Made by a program: the position numbers and the translations under genes. This document shows, piece after piece, positions 1 through 6,896 of a stretch of DNA of 10,529 nucleotides. The stretch's first letter is position 1; every line of letters starts with the position of its first letter. The stretch is from Nitrospira sp. (GTDB lineage Bacteria; Nitrospirota; Nitrospiria; Nitrospirales; Nitrospiraceae), in NCBI GenBank assembly GCA_025363325.1, contig JANYEF010000520.1, positions 1 through 10,529 on the forward strand, in the 5' to 3' direction. The notes under the pieces were generated by a model. It was not told the DNA's origin. It did no database searches and was given only the letters and a program-made list of their open reading frames with translations.

Positions 1-81
1 GGTGTTCAATGAAATCGTCCGATTCCGGCGCTTTGCGCGCAAATATCGCAGCCCGACAAAGATTTCGTAGGGGAGGGCCAC
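1..81 (-). CDS. LolC/LolE-family lipoprotein-releasing permease, N-terminus only (partial)
   Basis: Reading leftward from a GTG at 81, three bases after the lysS stop, the frame stays open to the window edge for 27 codons and begins VALPYEIFVGLRYLRAKRR. This matches the cytoplasmic N-terminal segment typical of LolC/LolE, the membrane subunits of the ABC transporter that extracts mature lipoproteins from the inner membrane and hands them to LolA. In the family the segment is followed by the first transmembrane helix, which lies outside the window. No strong Shine-Dalgarno is visible, only a GAG in the end of lysS. The near-zero spacing suggests translational coupling in the lnt-prfB-lysS operon. 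The lnt gene in the same operon, which completes the lipoproteins that Lol transports, supports the call. LolC and LolE cannot be told apart from this fragment. Confidence 0.7.
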   Translation of the reverse strand, partial: MALPYEIFVGLRYLRAKRRNRTISLNT

Positions 82-83
82 CG

Positions 84-1565
84 TTATTTCTCGGGTCTCA
101 GTTGGGGGAAAAGGACCACGTCGCGGATCGACGCTTGGTTGGTAAAGAGCATGATCAGCCGGTCGATGCCGATGCCTTCGCCCGCGGTCGGCGGCATGCC
201 ATACTCCAAGGCTCGGAGGAAGTCTTCATCGACCAGATGCGCCTCTTCGTCGCCCGCCGCCCGCTGCGCCGCCTGTCCTTCAAACCGTGCCCGTTGATCC
301 AGTGGGTCGTTCAACTCTGAAAAGGCGTTCGCGATTTCTCGTCCGGCTATGTACAGCTCGAAGCGATCGGTCAATGCGGGGTTTGAATCTTTGCGCCGGG
401 CGAGCGGAGAAATTTCAATCGGGTAGTCGGTAATGAAGGTCGGCTGTATCAGATTTGGCTCGACCGTTTCCTCGAAGATTTCGTTCACGATATTGAAGAG
501 CGGCCATTTCGGATCGACCACAATGCCCAGATTTTTGGCCGCCGCAATCGCTTGATCCTTATCCTGCAGGACGGAAGGATCGAGGTGATTCACCTCCAGA
601 ATGGCCTGATGATACGACCAGCGGCGCCACGGAGGTGTGAGCGTGATCTCCTTGCCCTGATAGTCGATGACCGTTTTGCCGAAGATCTCATGCGCTAACG
701 AGGAGACAAGCTCTTCCGTGAGGATGATCAAGTCCTGATAGTCGGCATAGGACACGTAGAATTCCAGCATCGTGAATTCTGGATTGTGAATCGTCGAGAT
801 GCCTTCATTTCTAAAATTGCGGTTGATTTCGAACACGCGAGGAAAGCCACCCACGATTAACCGTTTCAAATAGAGTTCCGGCGCGATGCGGAGATAGAGA
901 TCGACGCCGAGTGCATTATGATGCGTGACAAAGGGTTTGGCCGCTGCGCCTCCGGGAATTGGATGCATCATCGGCGTTTCGACCTCAAGGAAGCCTCGTT
1001 CGATTAAGAAGGCGCGAATGCCGGCGATGATTCTGCTGCGCGTGGCAAAGATGCCATGGACCTCGGGATTGGCGATCAAGTCGACATAGCGCTGCCGGTA
1101 GCGGGTTTCCACATCCGTCAACCCGTGCCACTTTTCTGGAAGCGGTCTGAGGGCTTTACTCAGAAAGGTCAGCTGGGTGACCTCGACGGTGAATTCATTG
1201 GTCTTCGTGCGAAAGAGGGTGCCGGTCACGCCGATCCAATCGCCCAGATCAAGCTGTTCGGTGACGAGATAGGCCTGAGCTGAGAGATGATCTTTTTTGA
1301 GATAGACTTGAAGCCGGTCGGATCCGTCTTGCAGCACTGCGAAGCCAGCCTTACCGAATCGCCGCAGGGCGACGATGCGTCCTGCAAAGGTACAGGAAAT
1401 CTTCTCTTCTTCCAGGACCTCTTTGGTCTTTTCAGCATGGAGTGTGATCAGTTGGCCAGCGCGATCTTTTACTTCGAATCGCGTGCCGTAGGGTGCCACG
1501 CCTGCCTCGCGCAGGGTGTCAAGCTTTTTGATGCGCTGTTGCTGCTGTTCGGTCAGTTCGTCCAT
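84..1565 (-). CDS. lysS: Lysyl-tRNA synthetase, class II
   Basis: The 493-residue product charges tRNA-Lys with lysine using ATP in the cytoplasm, and its length is normal for bacterial LysS. An N-terminal OB-fold anticodon-binding domain spans about residues 55-150 (segment FAGRIVALRRFGKAGFAVLQ). The class II catalytic domain follows. Motif 1 lies around the stretch ending FLEVETPMM, motif 2 is FRNEGISTIHNPEFTMLEFY, and motif 3 near the C-terminus is GIGIDRLIMLF, ending in LFPQLRPEK. ATG at 1565 begins MDELTEQQQQRIKKLDTLRE, the usual LysS opening, with a GAGG about nine bases upstream. It lies 33 bases after the prfB stop, an arrangement (prfB followed by lysS) seen in many bacteria including E. 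coli. The gene appears intact, and no promoter of its own is evident. Confidence 0.97.
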   Translation of the reverse strand: MDELTEQQQQRIKKLDTLREAGVAPYGTRFEVKDRAGQLITLHAEKTKEVLEEEKISCTFAGRIVALRRFGKAGFAVLQDGSDRLQVYLKKDHLSAQAYLVTEQLDLGDWIGVTGTLFRTKTNEFTVEVTQLTFLSKALRPLPEKWHGLTDVETRYRQRYVDLIANPEVHGIFATRSRIIAGIRAFLIERGFLEVETPMMHPIPGGAAAKPFVTHHNALGVDLYLRIAPELYLKRLIVGGFPRVFEINRNFRNEGISTIHNPEFTMLEFYVSYADYQDLIILTEELVSSLAHEIFGKTVIDYQGKEITLTPPWRRWSYHQAILEVNHLDPSVLQDKDQAIAAAKNLGIVVDPKWPLFNIVNEIFEETVEPNLIQPTFITDYPIEISPLARRKDSNPALTDRFELYIAGREIANAFSELNDPLDQRARFEGQAAQRAAGDEEAHLVDEDFLRALEYGMPPTAGEGIGIDRLIMLFTNQASIRDVVLFPQLRPEK

Positions 1566-1598
1566 GAATGTGCGCCTCTACCAACCTTCTTTCCCCGG

Positions 1599-2748
1599 TC
1601 AGCTATCGAACTCGTCTGCTCCCGACTGTTGATAGCTGAGAGCTGTTTTCCCAAGCTGCTTCATCTTCAGATAGGCCTCGATGAACCCATCCACATCACC
1701 GTCCATGACGGCGGCTACCTGGCCCACTGCATGGCCGGTCCGGTGATCTTTCACCATTTGATAGGGCTGGAACACGTACGAGCGGATTTGGCTGCCCCAA
1801 GAAATATCCTTTTTCTCGCCGACGATTGCGTTGAACTCCGCCTCTTTCTTTTTCAGTTCCAGTTCATAGAGTCGCGCCTTTAAGACCTTCATCGCGCCAT
1901 TGCGGTTCTGGAGCTGTGACCGCTCGTTCTGACATTGCACCACGATCCCGGTCGGCAAGTGAGTCATGCGGATAGCGGTCTCGACTTTATTCACATTCTG
2001 GCCGCCGGCGCCGCCGGCCCGAAAGGTATCGATCCGAAGGTCTTTGTCTTCGATCACGAGGTCGATCTCGTCATCCACCTCGGGATAGACGAACACTGAT
2101 GCAAAGGAGGTATGCCGCCGCTTGTTCGCATCGAAGGGTGAGATGCGGACCAGCCGGTGCACGCCTGCCTCGGCCTTGAGATAGCCATAGGCATAGGCCC
2201 CCGTTATTGAAAGCGTCACACTCTTCACGCCCGCTTCTTCACCAGGGAGCAGGTCCAACGTTTCGACTTTGAATTTTTTGCGCTCGGCCCAACGGACATA
2301 CATGCGGAGCAGCATCTGAGCCCAGTCCTGCGATTCCGTTCCCCCGGCGCCTGGATGGATCGCCACAATCGCATTGTTGGGGTCTAGTTCGCCCGATAGC
2401 AGAAGCTCAAGCCGTAGGGCGGCGAGCTTCGGCTCAAATTGATCCAGCTCGGACGTCAACTCCTTCGCGAGTCCAGCGTCGCCGCTTTCTTCTGCCAGCT
2501 CAAGTAATGCGCCAAGATCGTTCATCTTCCCATCGATTTCACGCCACTGCTGTAGTTCGCGCTCAATCGTGGACTTCTTCCGGCTGATCTTGGCGGCTTT
2601 CTGTGCGTGGGTCCAAAAATCAGGCTGCGAGGTCTGCTCTTCCAGATGTGCCAACTCGGTCGTCATGCGAGCGAAGTCAAAGATGCCCCCGTAGTTCCGA
2701 TACCGATTGATCAACGGCCCGAACGCGAATCCGTATCTCATCTAACAT
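1599..2748 (-). CDS. prfB: Peptide chain release factor 2, expressed through a programmed +1 frameshift
   Basis: RF2 recognises UGA and UAA stop codons and triggers peptidyl-tRNA hydrolysis. The true start is ATG 2748, preceded by GAAAGGA. It reads 23 codons, MLDEIRIRVRAVDQSVSELR then GHL, up to an in-frame TGA (2677-2679). The rest of the protein (DFARMTTELAHLEEQ...) is in the +1 frame from GAC at 2676-2678, giving about 382 residues if the ribosome slips on CTT, close to E. coli RF2. Diagnostic motifs in product numbering are the stop-codon-reading SPF tripeptide near 203-205 and the catalytic GGQ near 248-250 (AGGAGGQNVNK). A longer continuous frame opens with an ATG at 2741, but its first 21 residues do not resemble RF2 and are an artefact of the shift. 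The gene starts 17 bases after the lnt stop, so it is co-transcribed with lnt. Expression is expected to be autoregulated by RF2 abundance. Confidence 0.96.
2676..2691 (-). promoter_or_regulatory. prfB +1 programmed-frameshift (recoding) site
   Basis: On the minus strand the sequence is CGGGGGCATCTTTGAC. The E. coli RF2 site is AGGGGGTATCTTTGAC. Both share the slippery CTT, the in-frame TGA followed by C (a poor termination context), and a G-rich internal Shine-Dalgarno-like run (2686-2690) at the same distance from the shift codon. Slow termination by scarce RF2 lets the tRNA on CUU slip to UUU and continue with GAC. The first base differs from E. coli (C for A), so pairing with 16S rRNA may be slightly weaker. 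The protein frames on each side (SELRGHL before, DFARM after) align with RF2 on both sides of the stop. Confidence 0.94.
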
Positions 2749-2765
2749 GGAGCGATCCTTTCACA

Positions 2766-4400
2766 TTAAATCGGCGTGGCGGCTACTGCGTCGGGTTCAG
2801 ATCCCTTGGTGCGGAAATAGCTGAACAACCACAAAAGCGCACAGATTATAACACAGCCGTAGGCAAACACATCGCCGTATCGGCTGTAAAATGTCTGCGG
2901 GCGCCAGACCTGCATCGGGGCCTGCATCGCCTGCTCCGTGAAGATCGGCGTCGCTTCGACGATGCGTCCGAACGGATCGATGAAGCCGGAAATGCCGGTG
3001 TTGGCTGCGCGGGCAAAGGCCAAATGATTCTCGACCGAACGAAACACCACCATCGCGAAATGTTGCGAGGGCGCAGACGAGCGACCAAACCAGGCATCGT
3101 TCGTCACGGTCACCATGAACTCCGCCCCATTCGCGGCGAATTGGCGCACCAGATTCGGAAAGATTACTTCGTAGCAGATCGCCACACCGAATTGAACCGG
3201 TCCCGGCGTCACCCCCACCATGCCTGCAGCCGCAGACCGGGGCTTCGGCGTCATGGTCAAGATCGTCGGGCCAGGCCCTGCTTCGAAATCCCCGATCCCC
3301 TCTACCAATTTGTCGAGGAAAAACAGGAGCGAAGATTTGAACGGAATATATTCTCCGAAAGGGACCAGATGATGTTTGTCGTAACGTCCCAACAGCTGGC
3401 CATCTGGGGAGAGGAGATACGCACTATTCAATAAATACGGCCGACGATCAGGATAGAAACGCAGGGCGGGGCTTCCAAACAAGATCGGCGCCTGGGCTCG
3501 ATGTGCCAGCGCGATGAGTTGCAGCTGATAGACCGGTTCACGCTCAAAGACGAAGGGTGTTGCTGCCTCCGGCCAGACGACCAAATCTGTGGTACTGCCG
3601 AGTCGTCCAGTCAGCCGGTCAAAACGTGCGAGGGTCTCTTCTCGATAGGCGGTATCCCACTTCACCGCCTGATCGACGTTCGGCTGCACCACTCCCACGC
3701 TGATGGACGAGCGGGGAATATCAGAAAAAGGCGCTCCAGATAACGTCCCAAGACCATATTCCCACGAGAGCGTCACCAGCAGTACCGTCACCGCCACGAG
3801 TTCCCAGGGTAGCCTTGCTGGACGGAACCCCCGGAGCAGCGGCATCAGCCGGGACAGTAATTCAGTCAGCGCGACATTCACCAGGACAATGAGGAACGAG
3901 ACCCCATAGACCCCCATGTGATCCGCAATCTGAATCACTTCAATCTGACGATATTGAGAGTAGCCGAGGAGACCCCAGGGTAATCCGCTCAGAACATACG
4001 TCCGGATCAGTTCGAGGCTGACCCACAAGCACGGAGCCGCAAAAAGACCATAGCGAGGAATCAGGGTCTGAAACCAGACGGCCCCGGCAGAATAGAGGCC
4101 GACATAGAGGCCGAGATAGGCCGTGAGCAGCAACATGAGGCCATAGCTGATCACCAGCGGGACCTTGCCGTACGTGGTCATGGCCGTCACCACCCAGGAC
4201 ATCATGCCGGTAAAGGCAATCGTGCCGGAGAGCCAGCCGATCCAAAACGCCTGCGTCTTGCTCCTGCCGTCCAATGCCCAATGCAAGGGCACGAGGGCAA
4301 TCCAGGCCAACAGTCCGAGATCAGATTTCGGGAAACTCAGCGGGACGAAAAGCCCGCTCGCGCCGGCAAGGACGAGTGAGCGCGCGAGGGAATGGGTCAT
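2766..4400 (-). CDS. lnt: Apolipoprotein N-acyltransferase
   Basis: Lnt is an inner-membrane enzyme that transfers an acyl chain from phospholipid to the alpha-amino group of the diacylglyceryl cysteine of apolipoproteins, the last step of lipoprotein maturation. The N-terminal half is rich in hydrophobic helices (several between residues 1 and about 210), followed by a periplasmic carbon-nitrogen hydrolase domain. The nitrilase-type catalytic residues are visible: Glu278 in VVWPEAATPF, Lys342 in GRYDKHHLVPFGEYIPF and Cys409 in GVAICYEVIFPN. A last hydrophobic helix lies near the C-terminus (VFAYGCVIICALLWLFSYF). I chose ATG 4400 (544 residues, MTHSLARSLVLAGASG) because AAGG lies eight to ten bases upstream. 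The frame also extends 12 codons to a TTG at 4436 without a convincing ribosome site. It is the first gene of lnt-prfB-lysS-lolC/E. Confidence 0.95.
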   Translation of the reverse strand: MTHSLARSLVLAGASGLFVPLSFPKSDLGLLAWIALVPLHWALDGRSKTQAFWIGWLSGTIAFTGMMSWVVTAMTTYGKVPLVISYGLMLLLTAYLGLYVGLYSAGAVWFQTLIPRYGLFAAPCLWVSLELIRTYVLSGLPWGLLGYSQYRQIEVIQIADHMGVYGVSFLIVLVNVALTELLSRLMPLLRGFRPARLPWELVAVTVLLVTLSWEYGLGTLSGAPFSDIPRSSISVGVVQPNVDQAVKWDTAYREETLARFDRLTGRLGSTTDLVVWPEAATPFVFEREPVYQLQLIALAHRAQAPILFGSPALRFYPDRRPYLLNSAYLLSPDGQLLGRYDKHHLVPFGEYIPFKSSLLFFLDKLVEGIGDFEAGPGPTILTMTPKPRSAAAGMVGVTPGPVQFGVAICYEVIFPNLVRQFAANGAEFMVTVTNDAWFGRSSAPSQHFAMVVFRSVENHLAFARAANTGISGFIDPFGRIVEATPIFTEQAMQAPMQVWRPQTFYSRYGDVFAYGCVIICALLWLFSYFRTKGSEPDAVAATPI

Positions 4401-4504
4401 GAGTCGCACCTTAGCGAAAGCCGGAGATGGATGCAACTTTCTGCTCGGTTCGACAAGGATCTGCTCGCTCGAACGTCATCACAGGCGAGGAGGGAGATTT
4501 GGGG

Positions 4505-4533
4505 TTGACGGACACCCGTTGAGCACCTATAAG
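4505..4533 (+). promoter_or_regulatory. Sigma70-like promoter for pal
   Basis: TTGACG (4505-4510) and TATAAG (4528-4533) each match the sigma70 consensus at five of six positions and are exactly 17 bases apart. Transcription would start near 4540, giving a leader of about 120 bases before pal. It lies in the 260-base gap between divergent lnt and pal. I see no equally good promoter for lnt on the other strand. Confidence 0.65.
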
Positions 4534-4571
4534 TACGAGTGACAATCTGGCATCCGAACCCGCGTGAAGAG

Positions 4572-4649
4572 ATGGAACAGACCAAGGTGATAGAGCCAGA
4601 CTATCTTGATCCTGACGAAGTAACGCGACCAATGATCACGACAAATTAG
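4572..4649 (+). CDS. Possible 25-residue leader ORF before pal
   Basis: ATG 4572 opens a 25-codon frame (MEQTKVIEPDYLDPDEVTRP, then MITTN) that ends in TAG at 4647-4649. The stop overlaps the start of the pal Shine-Dalgarno (AGGAGGG, 4648-4654), so ribosomes ending here would sit on the pal ribosome site, a geometry compatible with translational coupling. A GAAGAG directly before the ATG is only a weak ribosome site. The acidic peptide resembles nothing I know, and a frame this short can occur by chance. Conservation in related genomes would decide. Confidence 0.25.
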   Translation: MEQTKVIEPDYLDPDEVTRPMITTN

Positions 4650-4660
4650 GAGGGTATGCC

Positions 4661-5215
4661 ATGGATCGAAGAGTTATCGGCCTGAGTCTGAGCCTCATGC
4701 TTCTCTTTGCGGGCTGCGCTGGTAAGAACGTCTCGTCCTCGTCTGGCGATCAGTCCAGTCGGGCCAAGACCGAGGCGATCCAGCCTGACGCAATCAAGAC
4801 AGTACCGCTGGAGCGCTCGTTTGACGGGCCATCTGGCAACCTGCCCTCCAATCTCTCGATCGCGCCGAGCACAGGCTCCGGCGGCAATGCGTTGGGCGAT
4901 GTGTTCTTCGATTATGACCAGTTTCAAATCCGCAAGGATGCCATGCCGGTGTTGGACGCCAATGCCGGATGGCTTCGCGCCAATGGGAGCAAGACCGTCC
5001 TGATCGAAGGCCATTGCGATGAGCGCGGCACCTTGGCGTACAACCTCGTATTGGGCGAGAAGAGGGCACGCGTCGCCAAGAAGTACCTCCAGGACCTGGG
5101 CGCCCCGGCCGCGCAACTTCAAACCACGAGCTACGGAGAAGCGAGGCCCTTCTGCAGGCAGCAGAACGAAGACTGTTATCAACAGAATCGTCGCGCGCAT
5201 TTCGTGACGAAATAA
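4661..5215 (+). CDS. pal: Peptidoglycan-associated lipoprotein (OmpA-like domain)
   Basis: The 184-residue protein is an outer-membrane lipoprotein that binds peptidoglycan and works with the Tol system in envelope constriction and stability. A short signal peptide ends in LLFAGC with Cys19 as the lipidation site; phenylalanine at -3 is slightly off the usual lipobox. A low-complexity linker follows to about residue 75. The OmpA/MotB-type domain is at about 77-184, with FFDYDQFQI, the hallmark IEGHCDERGT, YNLVLGEKRA and the terminal NRRAHFV. Two cysteines (Cys165, Cys172) in the last loop could form a disulfide, which is inference. The start is fixed by a strong AGGAGGG eight bases before ATG. 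It is followed after 69 bases by another lipoprotein gene, probably in the same transcript. No tol genes are in the window. Confidence 0.93.
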   Translation: MDRRVIGLSLSLMLLFAGCAGKNVSSSSGDQSSRAKTEAIQPDAIKTVPLERSFDGPSGNLPSNLSIAPSTGSGGNALGDVFFDYDQFQIRKDAMPVLDANAGWLRANGSKTVLIEGHCDERGTLAYNLVLGEKRARVAKKYLQDLGAPAAQLQTTSYGEARPFCRQQNEDCYQQNRRAHFVTK

Positions 5216-5284
5216 CAATAGCAGTCGTCTCAACCTGAAATCTCGCCATACATGTCAGCCCATGGCATCACGAAGGAGGGATAT

Positions 5285-5905
5285 GTGAGGCACTATCAAT
5301 TCATAGGGATCGGGCTTCTGGGAATCATCTTGTCGTCCGGCTGTGCAGGCAAGGGCGAGCGCATCGATCTCAAGGTCCCCCTCACGAGTGGGGCCGACGA
5401 GAAGGTTGCCGCAATGAGTTCCGCAACCGTTGCGATTCTGTCGTTTGAAGACAATCGCACCGACCGATCGCACCTCGGCACCAGACTTCACTTATGGGGC
5501 GGGGAGAGTCACTTCAGCCTCCCCAGCGGCACCCTCGGTGAGGCTACGGCACGGGCCTTCGCTGACTATCTCAAGGGGAAAGGCTGGAACGCGACCGTCG
5601 CCAAAGGCAACGAAGCAATCGGAGCAGACATGACCATCACCGGCAAACTTGTCGATGTCGGCGTCGATGCCAAGAGTGGCATCGGACAGACCACCCTCAA
5701 CGCCAAAAGTCGAATGGTCGTCCAAGTGAAGAATCACGCTGACGGCAGTCAAGTCCGTGAGACCCTCACCAGTACCGGGACCAACCAGGTCTTCTGGTTC
5801 GACCCAGAGGATGCACAGGAGTTGCTCAACGAGCTGTACAACAAGAATTTCGAGAAGTTCGTGACCGACACCACACTCGACGGCAAGATCCTCAAGCTCA
5901 AGTAG
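5285..5905 (+). CDS. Outer-membrane-type lipoprotein, YajG-like
   Basis: I start this gene at GTG 5285 because AAGGAGGG lies four bases before it and the product then opens with a textbook lipoprotein signal: MRHYQFIGIGLLGIILSSGC, lipidated Cys20. The frame also reaches ATG 5252, which has no ribosome site and would add a poor 11-residue extension. The mature part (about 186 residues) has no membrane segment. The order of an ATVAILSFEDNR strand, a GEATARAFADYLKGKGW helix and an ADMTITGKLVDVGV strand resembles the YajG/Lipoprotein_16 family, whose function is poorly known. The family call is from pattern recall and is moderate; lipoprotein status is firm. It lies 69 bases after pal with no terminator between, so the two are probably co-transcribed. 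Confidence 0.8.
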   Translation: MRHYQFIGIGLLGIILSSGCAGKGERIDLKVPLTSGADEKVAAMSSATVAILSFEDNRTDRSHLGTRLHLWGGESHFSLPSGTLGEATARAFADYLKGKGWNATVAKGNEAIGADMTITGKLVDVGVDAKSGIGQTTLNAKSRMVVQVKNHADGSQVRETLTSTGTNQVFWFDPEDAQELLNELYNKNFEKFVTDTTLDGKILKLK

Positions 5906-6129
5906 TGGAATTCTCCCCTCTGAGTGGGGACTCGACGATGCCGGAGCCAGCCATCGTTATCGCTGCAGAATCGTTTTCGAGACCGGAGTCCTGAACATAC
6001 ATGGAACGTCGCCAACATCGGCGGGTGCCGGTACAGGTGCAGGGATTCCTGTTGGGGAACTCGCACGAGACCGAAGCGGTGACCCTTGACCTCTCAGTCA
6101 GTGGCGCCCAGTTTGAGTGTGATCTCGAA

Positions 6130-6331
6130 CAGGCTGCGGAAAAACCATTGTGGCAGGATGGAAACTCAATGGTTCGCTCATTTAGGACAACCGGAGAACA
6201 CCGCGCAGGATGCTCAAAAAGGCCGTCCAGCAAGGCCGCAGTGAGCGAAGATGCGAGGCGTACGCTTCGGTACGTTGAGCTTCTGAGCGATGCGAGAACG
6301 ATGCTGGCGGACTTTTTCAGCATCCTGTTAA
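6130..6331. other. 202-base insertion inside the PilZ gene
   Basis: The segment whose removal restores the PilZ frame. It opens with CAGGCTGCGGAAAAACC and its last repeat ends TTTTTCAGCATCCTG (6313-6327), so the two outer ends are imperfect inverted repeats (compare CAGGATGCTGAAAAA, the reverse complement of the right end). TTAA (6328-6331) against CGAA (6126-6129) could be a decayed 4-base target duplication, but only two of four bases match. The left 76 bases (6130-6205) look unrelated to the 122-base inverted-repeat unit on the right, so this may be two repeat units, one truncated or nested. Confidence 0.7.
6206..6327. mobile_element. MITE-like / REP-like inverted-repeat element, copy 1
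   Basis: A 122-base unit beginning CAGGATGCTCAAAAAGGCCG and ending in the near inverse (6304-6327, ...CTTTTTCAGCATCCTG). The ends match in inverted orientation over about 24 bases with a few differences. The interior has a smaller inverted repeat (GCGTACGCTTCGGTACGT). It has no coding capacity of its own. A second terminus of the same kind occurs at 10426-10449 (22 of 24 bases identical to 6304-6327), so this is a dispersed family. I recall similar repeats as common in Nitrospira genomes. Movement would need a transposase in trans, and none of this type is in the window. Confidence 0.7.
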
Positions 6332-6533
6332 GTCTACCCCGGCAAGGTGATCCGTGTGCGACTAGTCATTCCCGGCGCAGAAAAACCGGTCTCGATCGAA
6401 GACGCGCGCGTGCAGTGGGTCGGTGAGGACACCTTCGGGGTCTCGTTCCAGAACATCCGACCAGCTGAACTCGATGAACTCGAGCAGCTTATCGACGAAT
6501 ACAACGAGGCCGAAGGCAGCGGCCACGCATAAC

Positions 6534-6649
6534 GGGATGGCCCGCGCGAGACAGGCGCGGAAAGGCGAGGGTTCGAGGTCCGAGGTGTTCAGAACTTCGA
6601 ACCCGGAACTTCGAACTTCAGATCGAGCCTGTCGCGCGCGTGTAATCCC
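6534..6649. repeat. Hairpin-forming intergenic repeat with TTCGAAC-type sub-repeats
   Basis: Arms 6534-6556 (GGGATGGCCCGCGCGAGACA + GGC) and 6627-6649 match as inverted repeats at about 19 of 23 bases. Between them are several degenerate copies of a GTTCGAGG / CTTCGAAC motif (for example ACTTCGAACCCGGAACTTCG near 6593-6612). It begins two bases after the PilZ stop, and its right arm overlaps the start of the IS3 remnant. No T-run follows, so it is not a classical terminator. Confidence 0.5.
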
Positions 6650-6843
6650 ATGCGACGGCACTCCACGCTGGGCTCTCTCAGTCCGATGGAGTTCGAAATG
6701 AAGGCCGGATGAGCGTCAGTTGGCGTCAATTACACCGGCAGCAGCCCAGACACAATCTCCGTAAACGCGGTATGAGCGCCGTCGCCTTCCGTACCCGTGA
6801 AATCGTCGACATTCGTGGTGCAAAGTCAAGCAATGACCCCATA
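6641..6843 (+). mobile_element. IS3-family insertion sequence remnant (3' end of orfB), copy 1
   Basis: Bases 6641-6712 encode CNPMRRHSTLGSLSPMEFEM then KAG and a TGA stop. RRHSTLG followed by SPxEFE is the signature C-terminus of IS3-family OrfB transposases. Bases 6641-6720 match 7777-7856 at 76 of 80 positions. A second matching block, TGCAAAGTCAAGCAATGACC then CCATA (6819-6843), corresponds to 7877-7901 (23 of 25). It ends in a CA like the outer end of an IS3 element, so it may be the right terminus. The 98 bases between the blocks are longer than the 20 in copy 2. Everything upstream of the last 23 codons of the transposase is missing. Confidence 0.75.
6730..6824 (-). pseudogene. Orphan coding-like C-terminal fragment
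   Basis: On the minus strand a frame reads LCTTNVDDFTGTEGDGAHTA then FTEIVSGLLPV and ends in TAA at 6730-6732. It is coding-like (acidic, helix-forming) but only 31 residues long, has no start codon and is preceded by a stop. It sits exactly in the stretch present in IS3 remnant copy 1 and absent in copy 2, so it may be the 3' end of a lost gene or material picked up by the element. I do not recognise the family. Confidence 0.3.
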
Positions 6844-6896
6844 GCTTTTCTCCATGGTGCCACGGCATTGACGCTGTGAATCCAGGTTTCCACGGC

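Larger units (their letters stand above)
6001..6532 (+). pseudogene. PilZ-domain protein gene split by a repeat insertion
   Basis: PilZ domains bind cyclic di-GMP and adjust motility, secretion or polysaccharide output. The first 43 codons (MERRQHRRVPVQVQGFLLGN onward) carry both ligand motifs: RxxxR (Arg3-Arg7 / Arg4-Arg8) and DxSxxG (DLSVSG), ending FECDLE at 6129. The second half of the domain resumes in another frame at 6332: VYPGKVIRVRLVIPG, EDARVQWVGEDTFGVSFQN, then RPAELDELEQLIDEY, stop at 6530-6532. Removing 6130-6331 (202 bases) joins ECDLE to VYPGK and gives one 109-residue frame, a normal length for a stand-alone PilZ protein. As it stands, translation from ATG 6001 runs through the insert and out of frame to about 6424, and the downstream half could only start at an internal GTG (6347). 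The gene is therefore almost certainly non-functional, although both motifs survive in the first part. Confidence 0.85.

Noticed and set aside
2741..2741. ATG at 2741 as the prfB start, giving an uninterrupted 380-residue frame
   Set aside because: Its first 21 residues do not resemble RF2, whereas the other frame from 2748 matches RF2 up to the UGA and has a good ribosome site.
2607..3434. Long plus-strand open frames opposite prfB and lnt
   Set aside because: They are antisense to well-supported genes, with arginine- and histidine-rich composition typical of shadow frames.
4401..4436. TTG 4436 as the lnt start
   Set aside because: No convincing ribosome site, and ATG 4400 has AAGG at proper distance and begins a normal Lnt N-terminus.
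5914..5930. TCCCC/GGGGA hairpin after the YajG-like lipoprotein as a terminator
   Set aside because: Only five base pairs and no following T-run.
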